Below, in pieces: positions 52,751 to 62,791 of a DNA stretch of 64,000 nucleotides (position 1 is its first letter; every line of letters begins with the position of its first letter). The stretch comes from Aphanothece sacrum FPU1 (lineage in GTDB: Bacteria > Cyanobacteriota > Cyanobacteriia > Cyanobacteriales > Microcystaceae), in contig NZ_BDQK01000001.1 in the NCBI RefSeq assembly GCF_003864295.1, positions 728,676 through 792,675 on the forward strand, written 5' to 3'. The notes under the pieces are model-generated. The model saw only the letters and a list, made by a program, of their open reading frames with translations. It ran no database searches and was not told the DNA's origin. The translations under genes and the position numbers were made by a program.

Positions 52751-53590
52751 ATGAATCATTTAACGATAGAAAAATCTACTTTTATTTGGGGTAAACGTAC
52801 CTATCTGATGGGCATTCTTAATGTTACTCCTGATAGTTTTAGTGATGGAGGTGAATTTAATAGTCTAGAAACTGCTTTAGTTCAAGCTAAAATGCAAATT
52901 AAGGCGGGGGTAGATATCATTGATATTGGGGGACAATCTACACGACCTGGGGCTGAACAAATTCCTTTAGAAGATGAGTTAAATAGGGTTATTCCTATTA
53001 TTAAATCTTTACGTCAAGAAACTTTGATACCCATTTCTATTGATACAACAAGATCCTTGGTTGCTCAAGCTGCTATTGAAGCTGGAGCAAATGTAGTTAA
53101 TGATATTTCTGGGGGAACTTTTGATACAAAAATGTTCCCTATTGTGGCTAATTTACAAGTTCCTATGATTTTAATGCACCTTCGAGGAACCCCTAAAACG
53201 ATGCAGCAAAAAACCGATTATCAAGATTTAATCGGAGAGGTTTATCAATGGTTAGACACTCAAATAACTTCAGCAATGAAAGCGGGAATTAAACGAGACA
53301 ATTTAATCATTGATCCTGGTATTGGTTTTGCTAAAACTTATGAACAAAATTTAGAATTAATTCGTCGTTTACACGAATTAAAACTGTTAGGATTTCCCCT
53401 CTTAGTAGGAGTATCCCGAAAGAGTTTTATTGGTCATATTTTGCAACAGAATGATCCTAAACAACGAATTTGGGGAACGGCCGCCGCTTGTTGTGGTGCG
53501 ATCGCTGGTGGGGCTGATATTTTAAGGGTTCACGATGTGGCACAAATGTCAGAGGTGGTTCAGGTAGCAGATGCTATTTGGCGTATCTAG
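52751..53590 (+). CDS. folP: Dihydropteroate synthase
   Basis: A 279-residue TIM-barrel enzyme of folate synthesis that joins p-aminobenzoate to the pterin diphosphate. Motifs are MGILNVTPDSFSDGG (near 20), DIGGQSTRPGA (near 58), ISIDTTRS (near 95), IIDPGIGFAKT and VGVSRKSFIG (near 219). The folate pathway link to the chorismate-binding enzyme at 284 is notable if that gene is PabB. It lies 48 bp after the Wzz-like gene. Confidence 0.96.
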   Translation: MNHLTIEKSTFIWGKRTYLMGILNVTPDSFSDGGEFNSLETALVQAKMQIKAGVDIIDIGGQSTRPGAEQIPLEDELNRVIPIIKSLRQETLIPISIDTTRSLVAQAAIEAGANVVNDISGGTFDTKMFPIVANLQVPMILMHLRGTPKTMQQKTDYQDLIGEVYQWLDTQITSAMKAGIKRDNLIIDPGIGFAKTYEQNLELIRRLHELKLLGFPLLVGVSRKSFIGHILQQNDPKQRIWGTAAACCGAIAGGADILRVHDVAQMSEVVQVADAIWRI

Positions 53591-53682
53591 TTTGTATTAG
53601 ATTTCACCCATATAGGGGAGGTAAAACGGTGATGAAATTAGGCACTCTTGAGATGGAGTGAGTTATTACAAGATTAGTCATT

Positions 53683-55917
53683 ATGACTTTAGTTCAGAGG
53701 CAATTATCGTCAAATTTGGTCAAACTTGCTCTGGTAGCCCTTGCTTACTGGAGTGCAGGTAGCTTAACTCTTCAGTGGATGAAATTGGGGGCAGAAGCTT
53801 CTCCTTTATGGCTTCCGGCAGGAATTGCCCTAACTGCATTGTTAATTTATGGAGAGGGTATCTGGTTGGGAATTTTCCTGGGAGATACTTTTTTAATGTT
53901 AACATTAGGGACGGGTTGGGGCGTTATTCTAAGTTCCGCTATAGGTAGTACTCTATCAGGAATTATCGGTTTAAAGTTACTGCGTTGGTCAGAATTTTCC
54001 CCTAGATTATCCAGAATTCAAGATGTCACCGGATTGATCTTTTTAGCGGGGATGGTTTCATCTTTGGTTAATGCAACAGTTGATACTTTAACTCAATTTA
54101 TCATAGGAGCTTTATCTTGGCATAATTTTTCTCAGAAATGGTGGTTATTATGGTTAGGAGACTGTAGCGGAATTTTAGTTATTACACCGTTTTTATTACG
54201 TTTAATATTCGATAATCGGGGACTATTACGTCAACAAAGCAGAGAACGTATGATTGAAGTCGCTATTTGTGGGGGATTATTATTAGGATTAAGTTGGTTA
54301 GTTTTTGTCCATCATGGAAAACCAACTCTTGTCTTAGAAGGGGGCTTAACTAATGCTCAATATTTGGAATATTTGCCTTTTCCAATTGTTGTTTGGGCCG
54401 CTATTCGTTTTCAAACTTGGGGGGCTGTTTTAGGCAGTTTGCTTGTCTCTATTTTGGCTATTGTGGGAACCTTACGGGGTATTGGCCCTTTTGTTATTCA
54501 AACCTTAAATCTTACTCAAGCGACTTTTCTCTTACAATTTTTTATTATTATTATTAATGGAACTGCTTTATTATTATCAGCTACTGTTATAGAAAAACAA
54601 CGAACTGAAAAGCAATTGAGGGTAACTTTAGAACGCGATCGCTTATTAGCTGAAGTGTCTTTACGGATTCGTGAATCTCTCGATTTAAAGCAAATTTTTC
54701 AAACAACTGTGGCAGAAATTCGCCAACTTATTCACGCAGATCGAGTGTTTATTGCTTCTTTAAAAGATCAAGGAATAATTGAAGTAGTGGCGGAGTCGGT
54801 CAACGGTTTTTATCCTTCTTTATTAGAGGGAAGTCCAAGAGATGATCTTTTTACGGATATTCAATCTCTTTTTAATGATTATCAACCGTTTATTGCTTCA
54901 GATTTAACTGAGTTAGAGTTACCAATAGTAGTTGAAAAATACATAAAATACTATCAAGTTAAAGCGGCGTTAGTCGTCCCTTTACATCTTGACGGTAAAC
55001 CGTTAGGCTTATTAGTAGCTCATCAATGTTGTGGGATTCGTTATTGGCAAAAATCAGAAGTTAAACTGTTAGAACAATTAGCTACTCAAATGATTATTGC
55101 TATTCAACAAGCTCAACTGTATCAACAAGTTCAACAACTTAATAGTAATTTAGAAAAACAAGTAGAAGAACGGACTCATCAGTTACAAGAAAAAATACAA
55201 GAAGTTCAAGAATTATATGAGATGAAAGCAGTTTTTTTACAGGCAGTTTCCCACGATTTACGCACATCAATTATGGGAATGCTTATGTTATTAAACAATT
55301 TACAAAATCGTCCAGGTGATAATTTGACTCTTTCTCGTTCTATTTTGGAACGGATGATTAATAGTAGCGATCGCCAACTCACTTTAATTAATGCTCTTTC
55401 AGAAAATCATTTTTCTGAAGAACGTCACTTAGTAATTCACTGTCAACCCCTATCTCTCAAAGATTTTATTAGTCAATTAATTGAAGATTGGCAACCTTTA
55501 TTATTACAAAATCAAGCAACTTTAAGTTCAATTATAACTGATAATTTACCACCAATTTACGCTGATTCTGAACAACTTGACCAAGTTTTTGAACACCTTT
55601 TAACAAATGCTTTTAAACACAATCCTCCAGGGATTAATTTAACCATTGAAGCAACTGTTAATCAAGGAATGGTTTGCTGTCGCTTAAGAGATAATGGAAT
55701 TGGTATGGAACGACAACAATGTGAGCAACTTTTTAAATTATATTTGCGTAGTTTACACGATAGACGAAGGACGGGAATCGGGTTAGGTTCCTATCAATGT
55801 CGGCAAATTATTGAAGCTCATGGGGGTACAATTGGGGTTAATAGTACCCCCGGTCAAGGTTGTGAGGTTTGGTTTACTTTACCCATCGCTAAAAGTCAAC
55901 CCTCAGCCGTTAGTTAA
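53683..55917 (+). CDS. MASE1-GAF sensor histidine kinase
   Basis: A 744-residue hybrid-free histidine kinase. Residues 1-310 form the MASE1 membrane sensor with about eight helices (EASPLWLPAGIALTALLIYG at 36). A GAF domain spans about 320-475 (EVSLRIRESLDLKQIFQTTV). A coiled coil (NSNLEKQVEERTHQLQEKIQ) leads to the phosphoacceptor His in AVSHDLRTSI (near 524), the N box NAFKHNPPG (near 642), G1 DNGIGM (near 670) and G2 GIGLGSYQC. No response regulator is adjacent, so its output partner is unknown. Confidence 0.92.
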   Translation: MTLVQRQLSSNLVKLALVALAYWSAGSLTLQWMKLGAEASPLWLPAGIALTALLIYGEGIWLGIFLGDTFLMLTLGTGWGVILSSAIGSTLSGIIGLKLLRWSEFSPRLSRIQDVTGLIFLAGMVSSLVNATVDTLTQFIIGALSWHNFSQKWWLLWLGDCSGILVITPFLLRLIFDNRGLLRQQSRERMIEVAICGGLLLGLSWLVFVHHGKPTLVLEGGLTNAQYLEYLPFPIVVWAAIRFQTWGAVLGSLLVSILAIVGTLRGIGPFVIQTLNLTQATFLLQFFIIIINGTALLLSATVIEKQRTEKQLRVTLERDRLLAEVSLRIRESLDLKQIFQTTVAEIRQLIHADRVFIASLKDQGIIEVVAESVNGFYPSLLEGSPRDDLFTDIQSLFNDYQPFIASDLTELELPIVVEKYIKYYQVKAALVVPLHLDGKPLGLLVAHQCCGIRYWQKSEVKLLEQLATQMIIAIQQAQLYQQVQQLNSNLEKQVEERTHQLQEKIQEVQELYEMKAVFLQAVSHDLRTSIMGMLMLLNNLQNRPGDNLTLSRSILERMINSSDRQLTLINALSENHFSEERHLVIHCQPLSLKDFISQLIEDWQPLLLQNQATLSSIITDNLPPIYADSEQLDQVFEHLLTNAFKHNPPGINLTIEATVNQGMVCCRLRDNGIGMERQQCEQLFKLYLRSLHDRRRTGIGLGSYQCRQIIEAHGGTIGVNSTPGQGCEVWFTLPIAKSQPSAVS

Positions 55918-56012
55918 TGGACTTCTTGCTCGAAGTTCCTTTGGCGCGGTGGCGCGCAAATCAAGAACAGCTAATTAGTCAATAATTACTAACTAAAAAA
56001 TAGAAAATCCTA

Positions 56013-56984
56013 TCAAAAAATGCGACTTAAAGCATAATCTACTAAATCCGTTAAAGATTGAGAACATTCCGAAGGTTTAAGACAGTCGAGATGTTTAAGA
56101 GCTAGGTTCGCATGATAAGCTGCTAACTCCCGCGTTCGCTCAATTCCTTGACTTTCTTTGACTAAAGATAAAGCGGTTTCAATGTCTCCCTCCTCACTAA
56201 ATTCTCGCTCAATTAAAGTTTTCAAATAGGGCTTTTCTTCCATAGCAAATAAAGAAGGAGCAGTGATATGACCGCTAATTAAATCTGAGCCGACCGGTTT
56301 GCCTAAAACCTCAGTGGAACTGGTAAAATCTAAGATATCATCCAAAATTTGAAAGACTAATCCTAGATAACGACCATAAGCATAGAGATTTTCTGTGATC
56401 TCGATGGAACTATCACTTAAAACCCCTGCTGCTTTAGCACTATTAGCAATTAATGAGGCCGTTTTATAGTAACTTTTCTCTAGATAAGCCTCCAGGGTGA
56501 TACTGGTATCAAATCGATTAATACTTTGTAAAATTTCCCCTTCAGCAAAATCTCGGATCACTTCTGAGAGCAGTTTAACTACTTCTAAGTTATCTAAGTT
56601 AGCTAAATACCAAGAAGACTGAGCAAAGAGGAAATCTCCGGCTAAAACAGCGATACGATTGTCAAAGAGACTGTTAACCGTAGGGACATTACGGCGCAGT
56701 TCGGCTTCATCAACCACGTCATCATGGACAAGACTAGCGGTGTGAATCATTTCCGTAATTTCCGCTAACCGTCGATGACGTGGGGTAATCTCACCCTCAA
56801 GCATGGTGGCCCGAGAAACTAATAAAACAATGGCGGGACGAATTCGTTTACCCCCCGCATCAAATAAGTGTTCGGCGGCAGCAGCTAAAATGGGATGGCG
56901 CGCACCTACGAGCCGTTTTAGATTCTCCGTGAGAAGATGCAAATCGTTGTCAACAGGGGCAAAGAGAGAGGTAGTTGATATCAT
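56013..56984 (-). CDS. sds: Solanesyl diphosphate synthase
   Basis: A 323-residue trans-prenyltransferase that makes the C45 side chain of plastoquinone. The first Asp-rich motif is VHDDVVDEAELRR (near 90), the second QILDDILDFTSS (near 214), and GGKRIRPAIVLL lies near 44. It lacks bulky residues directly before the first motif, as expected for long-chain synthases. The plastoquinone decarboxylase ubiD is elsewhere in the window at 10218. Confidence 0.92.
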   Translation of the reverse strand: MISTTSLFAPVDNDLHLLTENLKRLVGARHPILAAAAEHLFDAGGKRIRPAIVLLVSRATMLEGEITPRHRRLAEITEMIHTASLVHDDVVDEAELRRNVPTVNSLFDNRIAVLAGDFLFAQSSWYLANLDNLEVVKLLSEVIRDFAEGEILQSINRFDTSITLEAYLEKSYYKTASLIANSAKAAGVLSDSSIEITENLYAYGRYLGLVFQILDDILDFTSSTEVLGKPVGSDLISGHITAPSLFAMEEKPYLKTLIEREFSEEGDIETALSLVKESQGIERTRELAAYHANLALKHLDCLKPSECSQSLTDLVDYALSRIF

Positions 56985-57491
56985 TGCTTAGCCAAGTGTG
57001 GCAAATCAGTTACGAAAGTTTACATATCCTTATATTTATTTTAAGCTAACCTCTCCAGACAAGGAAACTCCATCATTGATTTTCTGGCCCGAAACGGTTC
57101 TCTGACATGGGTAAAATCCCTAAAAAAAATCTGTCATAAGCTAAATTCTTGTGTTAAGTTAATAGTAAGGGTTTTAAGAATTTCCCAAGTCCGCCAATTT
57201 CAGAATACCAGAGAGAGCCATTCAATCGAAGAGATTCTGAGGGGTGTGGGGTTGGCTAACTATATCGTGCTGAAAGGTTTTTTATAAACCTAAGTTCAGC
57301 CAGATTCGCTATTGGCTTTGCTCAGCAGCAAGCAAACACCATTTGGAGATTAATTTCCAAGAAAGTTTTTGCCAGCTTGGAGCCAAAAAAGTGAGTCTCC
57401 TAAAACTAGAGAAAGGAAAACAATAGTTTTTCTAGTCTTGTGCTAAAGTAAACGGGATTTTAAGCCCCGTCTTGCTTTATCTACCCTATTG
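56985..57491. other. Gene-free stretch before a small membrane gene
   Basis: I see no gene on either strand in these 507 bp. The stretch contains the sds promoter region and several short inverted motifs, and leads into the small gene at 57492. A structured RNA is possible but I recognise none. Confidence 0.4.
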
Positions 57492-57665
57492 ATGACCAAT
57501 TTTGTCTGTTTATCCTATATTCACCCTAGCGATGCTCACCTAAAGACTAAAATGCCTCTGATCACCCTGTTGCTTGCCGCCCTGTACCTGCTGATGATTT
57601 ATGGACTCTTAATGCTGGCCAAACGGACGGGAAAATGGATGTTTCCTCCCCGAAATCTTGGCTAA
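57492..57665 (+). CDS. Small single-helix membrane protein, unknown
   Basis: A 57-codon frame, or 37 residues if the internal ATG at 57552 is used (MPLITLLLAALYLLMIYGLL). It has one strong membrane helix and a basic, Pro-containing end (LAKRTGKWMFPPRNLG), which is the usual look of small subunits of photosynthetic or NDH-1 complexes. I do not recognise the family. The preceding frame up to the second ATG looks less coding. It is closer in base composition to coding DNA than its surroundings. Confidence 0.5.
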   Translation: MTNFVCLSYIHPSDAHLKTKMPLITLLLAALYLLMIYGLLMLAKRTGKWMFPPRNLG

Positions 57666-57786
57666 GACAATAACTTTGAGGGGAACTTATTGTCCCCTTG
57701 TTCAATTAATATCAAAAGAAAATAATTAGCTGAAGTAGGGATTGATTATAGAGCAATTACTTTTGTACTAACATCAATCCTTAATT

Positions 57787-58632
57787 TCAGTCTAACACTT
57801 CAACTTCTTCCCAAGTAAAGGGAGAATGATGAGCAGTGGGTAAATATACTTGTTCGACTAGAGGACGATAGCCTAACCATTGTTGAGAAACCTGGGAAAA
57901 TATTTCAGGGGAACCACTGACAGCGAACTGTGTGGGTAAGGGGGGGGTTGTTTGCCTTAAACCCATTAATTTTAATTCTTTTTCGGCTGCTTGCACCACA
58001 TAACTAGCAGGATCAACTAAATTTACGGTTGGAGGAACAATATCTTTAATTACTGCCGCCAGATGACGATAATGAGTACAGCCATAGACAAGGGTATCAA
58101 TGTTTTGAGAGACTAAGGGCTGTAAATATTTTTGAGCGACTTGTCGAGTATAGGGTTCCCAAATACGGTTTTGTTCAATGAGGGGAACAAATTCAGGACA
58201 TCCGACTTGCCAGACTTGGGCGTTAGGATCAATTTCTTGGATAGCCTGACGGTAAGCGTTGCTTTTAGCGGTAGCGGAGGTAGAAATCACCCCAATGCGC
58301 TTACCCCGTTTAACGGCTGCTCTGGCACCTGGGAGAATGACCCCTAAAATGGGGAAATCGAATTCACGGCGTACCGCTTCTAAAGCTAAAGCCGAACTGG
58401 TATTGCAAGCCATGATTGCCATTTTAACATTTTTTTTCCCCATCCAGATCAATATCTCTCGCACAAATTGTAAAATCTCTGCTGCTGAGCGATTGCCATA
58501 GGGAAGTCTGGCGGTATCAGCAAAGTAGAGAATTGATTCTTGGGGTAACTGTCGATAGAGTTCTCGTAAAACAGTCAATCCGCCCACACCACTATCGAAA
58601 ACACCAATGGGACTGTTTTGAACGTCTCTCAT
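57787..58632 (-). CDS. murI: Glutamate racemase
   Basis: A 281-residue cofactor-independent racemase supplying D-glutamate for peptidoglycan. The motifs are IGVFDSGVGGLTVLRELY (near 8), the two catalytic Cys in MACNTSSALA (near 74) and VYGCTHYRHL (near 186), and YFADTARLPYGNRS. The gene is 122 bp downstream of the small membrane gene and is divergent to ndhA. Confidence 0.96.
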   Translation of the reverse strand: MRDVQNSPIGVFDSGVGGLTVLRELYRQLPQESILYFADTARLPYGNRSAAEILQFVREILIWMGKKNVKMAIMACNTSSALALEAVRREFDFPILGVILPGARAAVKRGKRIGVISTSATAKSNAYRQAIQEIDPNAQVWQVGCPEFVPLIEQNRIWEPYTRQVAQKYLQPLVSQNIDTLVYGCTHYRHLAAVIKDIVPPTVNLVDPASYVVQAAEKELKLMGLRQTTPPLPTQFAVSGSPEIFSQVSQQWLGYRPLVEQVYLPTAHHSPFTWEEVEVLD

Positions 58633-58899
58633 AAATTATTAAGTCGCCAAAATTGAGTTTTTTGATAATTTAAACACGAATGTCTCAGGAAGTAAACCTA
58701 TTTCCCGAAACTCAATGGTCTAAGTCTATAGCCACGATAAAGAGAATTTCTTCTAAAATTAGCGAACCTATCCCTCAGACAGCGATATACTAAGCAAGGG
58801 CATGGGAAAAAAATCTTAACCATAAGCGAATCAATCCAAAGCTTAGTAGGATTCTTCCCCTATGAAAAACCCTTAAGCCATCATCCGTATTAAAGCAAG

Positions 58900-60018
58900 A
58901 TGACCACAGGAATCGACTTACAAGGAAGTTTTATAGAATCTCTCAAACAATTGGGACTCTCTGACGGCTTATCTAAAGCCCTTTGGATTCCCCTACCCTC
59001 ATTTTTGATGATTATTGGGGCAACGGTGGGGGTATTAGTTGTTGTTTGGTTAGAACGGAAAATCTCGGCGGCGGCCCAACAACGTATCGGACCCGAATAT
59101 GCCGGCCCATTGGGAGTTTTGCAACCCGTGGCCGATGGTATTAAATTGGTGTTTAAAGAGGATATTGTCCCTGCTAAAGCAGATCCCTGGTTATTCACCC
59201 TGGGGCCTGTTTTAGTGATGCTTCCGGTTTTTGTCTCCTATCTGATAGTCCCTTTTGGACAAAATTTAATCATTACTGACCTGAATGTGGGAATTTTCCT
59301 CTGGATTGTTCTTTCGAGCATTGCCCCCATTGGTCTGTTAATGTCGGGATATGCTTCTAATAACAAGTATTCCCTATTAGGAGGATTACGGGCCGCGGCT
59401 CAATCTATCAGTTACGAAATTCCTCTAGCTTTATCTGTTTTAGCTGTTGTCATGATGTCTAACAGTCTCAGTACCATTGACATTGTACAACAACAATCAG
59501 GTTACGGAATTTTAGGCTGGAATATTTGGCGGCAACCTGTAGGTTTTGTCGTCTTTTGGATTTCCGCTTTAGCTGAATGTGAACGACTACCCTTTGATTT
59601 ACCTGAAGCTGAAGAAGAATTAGTAGCAGGTTATCAAACCGAATATGCCGGGATGAAGTTCGGTTTATTTTACTTGGGTTCTTACGTTAACTTAGTGTTA
59701 TCGGCTCTCGTTGTTGCCATTCTTTATCTGGGAGGTTGGGAATTTCCCATTTCTATTGATGCATTAGCCGGATGGTTAGGGGTGAATGAAAGTAGTGCTT
59801 GGTTAGAGGTGATCACCGCTTCTTTAGGTATTACCATGACCGTTCTTAAAGCTTATTTTCTCATCTTTATTGCGATTCTTTTACGTTGGACAGTTCCCCG
59901 TGTCCGCATCGATCAACTATTAGATTTAGGCTGGAAATTTTTACTGCCTGTTTCTTTAGTGAACCTATTATTAACTGCAGCCTTAAAATTAGCGTTTCCT
60001 ATCGCTTTCGGTGGTTAA
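58900..60018 (+). CDS. ndhA: NDH-1 subunit NdhA (NuoH)
   Basis: A 372-residue membrane subunit with about eight helices that forms the quinone chamber with the peripheral arm. Recognisable stretches are [20 protein letters not shown] (near 48), the quinone-site loop [18 protein letters not shown] (near 165) and [20 protein letters not shown] (near 226). It begins the ndhA-I-G-E operon, the standard cyanobacterial order. Confidence 0.97.
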   Translation: MTTGIDLQGSFIESLKQLGLSDGLSKALWIPLPSFLMIIGATVGVLVVVWLERKISAAAQQRIGPEYAGPLGVLQPVADGIKLVFKEDIVPAKADPWLFTLGPVLVMLPVFVSYLIVPFGQNLIITDLNVGIFLWIVLSSIAPIGLLMSGYASNNKYSLLGGLRAAAQSISYEIPLALSVLAVVMMSNSLSTIDIVQQQSGYGILGWNIWRQPVGFVVFWISALAECERLPFDLPEAEEELVAGYQTEYAGMKFGLFYLGSYVNLVLSALVVAILYLGGWEFPISIDALAGWLGVNESSAWLEVITASLGITMTVLKAYFLIFIAILLRWTVPRVRIDQLLDLGWKFLLPVSLVNLLLTAALKLAFPIAFGG

Positions 60019-60056
60019 TTTCTTCAACGTTGTCCACAACTGATAAATCAAGCGTT

Positions 60057-60641
60057 ATGTTCAACATTCTCAGACAAGTTAGTGATTATGCCAAAGGTAC
60101 TCTAGAAGCGGCCAAATACATTGGTCAAGGATTAGCTGTTACCTTTGATCATATGCAGCGTCGTCCTATTACCGTCCAATATCCCTACGAAAAATTAATT
60201 CCCTCAGAAAGATTTCGGGGAAGAATTCACTTTGAATTTGACAAATGTATTTCTTGTGAAGTTTGTGTTCGGGTCTGTCCTATTAATCTTCCGGTGGTAG
60301 ATTGGGAATTTAACAAAGCTGTTAAAAAGAAAGAACTCAAACATTACAGTATTGATTTTGGAGTCTGTATTTTTTGTGCAAATTGTGTCGAATATTGCCC
60401 AACAAATTGTTTATCCATGACGGAAGAATATGAGTTATCTGCTTATGATCGTCATGAATTAAACTATGATAATGTTGCTCTGGGACGCTTACCTTATAAA
60501 GTGACTCAAGATCCTATGGTGACACCTTTACGGGAATTTGCCTATTTGCCTAAAGGGGTTGTTGAACCTCATGATTTACCATCAGGAAGTCAACGGTCAG
60601 GCAAACGACCTGAAGAAATTGTTCAAGAAACAGAATCATAA
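60057..60641 (+). CDS. ndhI: NDH-1 subunit NdhI (NuoI), two 4Fe-4S clusters
   Basis: A 194-residue peripheral-arm protein with two ferredoxin motifs, [12 protein letters not shown] (near 64) and [12 protein letters not shown] (near 104), carrying electrons towards plastoquinone. The ATG at 60057 gives the family start [19 protein letters not shown]; in-frame codons before it run back into ndhA. The C-terminal tail of about 40 residues is typical of cyanobacteria. Confidence 0.97.
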   Translation: MFNILRQVSDYAKGTLEAAKYIGQGLAVTFDHMQRRPITVQYPYEKLIPSERFRGRIHFEFDKCISCEVCVRVCPINLPVVDWEFNKAVKKKELKHYSIDFGVCIFCANCVEYCPTNCLSMTEEYELSAYDRHELNYDNVALGRLPYKVTQDPMVTPLREFAYLPKGVVEPHDLPSGSQRSGKRPEEIVQETES

Positions 60642-60648
60642 TGTATCG

Positions 60649-60688
60649 ATAGTGAATAGTTATTTAATGATTAACGACTATTCACTAT
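60649..60688. repeat. Stem-loop inside the ndh operon
   Basis: atagtgaatagt and its exact reverse complement flank a 16-base loop between ndhI and ndhG. It may modulate transcript stability or readthrough. Confidence 0.6.
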
Positions 60689-60723
60689 TTATTGATAATT
60701 AACAACAAGGAGCATTACCAATC

Positions 60724-61356
60724 GTGAATTTAGCCGAAGGCGTTCAAATCGTTTCCTTTGCGATTTTATCTGCCCTAGTAATTGGGGCGGCTCTTGGTGT
60801 CGTTTTACTCTCAAATATTGTTTATTCTGCCTTTTTATTAGGGGGAGTATTTATCAGTATTTCGGGAATTTATATCCTACTTAATGCGGATTTTGTTGCG
60901 GCGGCTCAAGTGTTAATTTATGTGGGAGCAGTCAATGTTTTAATCTTGTTTGCGATTATGTTGGTTAACAAGCAAGAAGACTTTTCTACTCTTCCTAGAC
61001 GATGGTTACGTCAAGGGGCAACTGCTTTAGTTTGTGGGGGAATTTTTGCCCTTCTAGCCACCATGATCTTAGTTACTCCTTGGTCAATTGATACCACTTC
61101 TTCTGCGATGATTGATAATACCATTGTTGAGATTGGTAAACACTTTTTTAGTGATTTTCTCTTGCCTTTTGAATTAGCGTCAATCCTATTATTAATGGCT
61201 ATGGTAGGCGCAATTATTCTGGCTCGTCGTGATTTGATTCCTGACACGGTAACGACTAAAGAAGGAACAACTACCGCCTTAACTTTACCAGAACGTCCCA
61301 GTGAATTAGAAGTACGAGAGTTGGCATCTGCAAAGGGTAGCTCGACTTCTAAGTAG
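60724..61356 (+). CDS. ndhG: NDH-1 subunit NdhG (NuoJ)
   Basis: A 210-residue membrane subunit with five helices. The GTG at 60724 is the start; AAGGAG lies 11 bases upstream. The family helix with the mobile segment is VAAAQVLIYVGAVNVLILFA (near 58). The C-terminal 30 residues are soluble and charged. Confidence 0.95.
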   Translation: MNLAEGVQIVSFAILSALVIGAALGVVLLSNIVYSAFLLGGVFISISGIYILLNADFVAAAQVLIYVGAVNVLILFAIMLVNKQEDFSTLPRRWLRQGATALVCGGIFALLATMILVTPWSIDTTSSAMIDNTIVEIGKHFFSDFLLPFELASILLLMAMVGAIILARRDLIPDTVTTKEGTTTALTLPERPSELEVRELASAKGSSTSK

Positions 61357-61396
61357 TAGTTAAACATTAGATGTTGTTGAGGTAAAAAGAGAAATT

Positions 61397-61708
61397 ATGC
61401 ACCTAAAATTGGAGTTTTGTTTGATTCTGGCTGCGGCCCTTTTTTGTATTGGAATTTACGGGTTAGTAACCAGTCGTAATGCTGTCCGAGTATTAATGTC
61501 TATTGAATTATTACTCAATGGGGTAAACATTAATTTGATGGCTTTCTCAAATTTCCTTGATCCGATAGGCATTAAAGGTCAAATATTTACCATATTTGTT
61601 ATTACTGTAGCTGCGGCTGAAGCAGCAGTCGGTTTAGCCATTGTTTTAGCAATTTATCGTAACCGTAACACCATTGATATGGAGCAATTTAATTTGCTTA
61701 AATGGTAA
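61397..61708 (+). CDS. ndhE: NDH-1 subunit NdhE (NuoK)
   Basis: A 103-residue subunit with three helices. The conserved Glu residues of the proton path are in [18 protein letters not shown] (Glu near 36) and [18 protein letters not shown] (near 72). It ends the ndhA-I-G-E operon and is followed by a terminator hairpin. Confidence 0.97.
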   Translation: MHLKLEFCLILAAALFCIGIYGLVTSRNAVRVLMSIELLLNGVNINLMAFSNFLDPIGIKGQIFTIFVITVAAAEAAVGLAIVLAIYRNRNTIDMEQFNLLKW

Positions 61709-61717
61709 GTTTGTAGT

Positions 61718-61733
61718 GAGGGCTTTCGCCCTC
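61718..61733. terminator. Hairpin after ndhE
   Basis: gagggc and gccctc flank the loop tttc, followed by taattta, directly between ndhE and the convergent Uma2 gene. The T run is short, but position and stem fit a terminator. Confidence 0.65.
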
Positions 61734-61743
61734 TAATTTATCA

Positions 61744-62523
61744 TTAAATGGTATCAGGATTAATTCCCTGTTCTCTCAATATTTGAGCAAGACGATCAGC
61801 CCGTTGTTTTTCAAATTCAGCCCGTTGTTTTTCAGCTTCAGCCCGTTGTTTTTCTAACTCAAACTTTTCATCTCCAGTTAATAAAATATTGCCTGAGCGA
61901 TCGCACCATCTCAACCATTGTTCATAAAACTGTCCTTCAAATTCACCTGACCATAACGTTAAACCTAAATTAACTTCTTCTAACCAATAATTATCTTGTA
62001 ATTGATAACTAATTACTTGTCTTTTATAGACCTGTAAAACATTGTCAGTCAAATATTTTAAAGGATCAAAGATTACATAATAGCCCACCCCTGCATCTAG
62101 ATAATCTTCTAGCTTAGTTCCCAATTCATTACCCACTTTATTAGAAACAATTTCAATGGCAATTTCTGGGGCTTTACCAAAATTCCAAGTAAAATAAGAA
62201 CGGTTTTTCTTTTGACTCCAATCTTCAGGGCATTTTACCCTTAAACTTAACATCACATCTGGCACTAAAGGCGGTTTTTTATTAGCATAAAATAACCCTA
62301 CATTGGCAGTGACTAAAAAAGGAATTTCTAAATTTAGGGAACTATAAGCAGAGGAAGTTAATAAACGTTGTTGTTTTTCTGAAATAAGATTATCCACTGG
62401 TTGTTCATCCTCAATAATTAGTTCACTAATATCTGGTTCAGGCATTAATTCCCATTCTGTTTCAGATAAAGATGATTGATTTGTTATAGAATGATCTACA
62501 GGAGAAGTTGTTGTTACATTCAT
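61744..62523 (-). CDS. Uma2 family protein with repeated coiled-coil tail
   Basis: A 259-residue Uma2 (DUF820) protein. The nuclease-like core has KPPLVPDVMLSLRV (near 80), PEIAIEIVSNKVG (near 123) and KLEDYLDAGVGYYVIFDP. The tail from about 220 repeats EKQRAEA, EKQRAEF, EKQRADR, then DRLAQILREQGINPDTI, an end common in this family. GAGG lies 7 bases before the ATG. Copy E of the multi-hairpin repeat lies 30 bp upstream. Confidence 0.88.
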   Translation of the reverse strand: MNVTTTSPVDHSITNQSSLSETEWELMPEPDISELIIEDEQPVDNLISEKQQRLLTSSAYSSLNLEIPFLVTANVGLFYANKKPPLVPDVMLSLRVKCPEDWSQKKNRSYFTWNFGKAPEIAIEIVSNKVGNELGTKLEDYLDAGVGYYVIFDPLKYLTDNVLQVYKRQVISYQLQDNYWLEEVNLGLTLWSGEFEGQFYEQWLRWCDRSGNILLTGDEKFELEKQRAEAEKQRAEFEKQRADRLAQILREQGINPDTI

Positions 62524-62551
62524 AATCTTTCCTCGTTAAATTGATAATTAG

Positions 62552-62704
62552 TAACAGGCTAAAGCCTTATTCTACAAGAACTAAGTCCGACGAGCGCGGA
62601 CTAAATTCTTGGTTGCGTAGGCAACTTTTGTTTATCTAGCTTAACTATGAACGAGTTAAGGTCTATTATTTATGATAATTTAGCATAACATATACGGAAA
62701 AACC
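62552..62704 (-). repeat. Multi-hairpin MITE, copy E
   Basis: Read on the minus strand it matches copy D (45644-45794): a drifted outer end (ggtttttccgta), then atgctaaattatcat, aatagaccttaact, agttaagct, the ggttgc-type stem and agtccgcg/cgcggact. One stem pair differs from copy D with the pairing partly kept. It lies upstream of the Uma2 gene. Confidence 0.8.
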
Positions 62705-62791
62705 AATTATTTTATCTTTATATCCTATTATCTTATAATAACAATATATTAGAAAGAAAAATTTTAAATTGTTTACAATGAAACCTGATAG

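Noticed and set aside
59886-60056. 5' extension of ndhI
   Set aside because: The open frame runs back into ndhA; the family start is clearly MFNILRQ at 60057.
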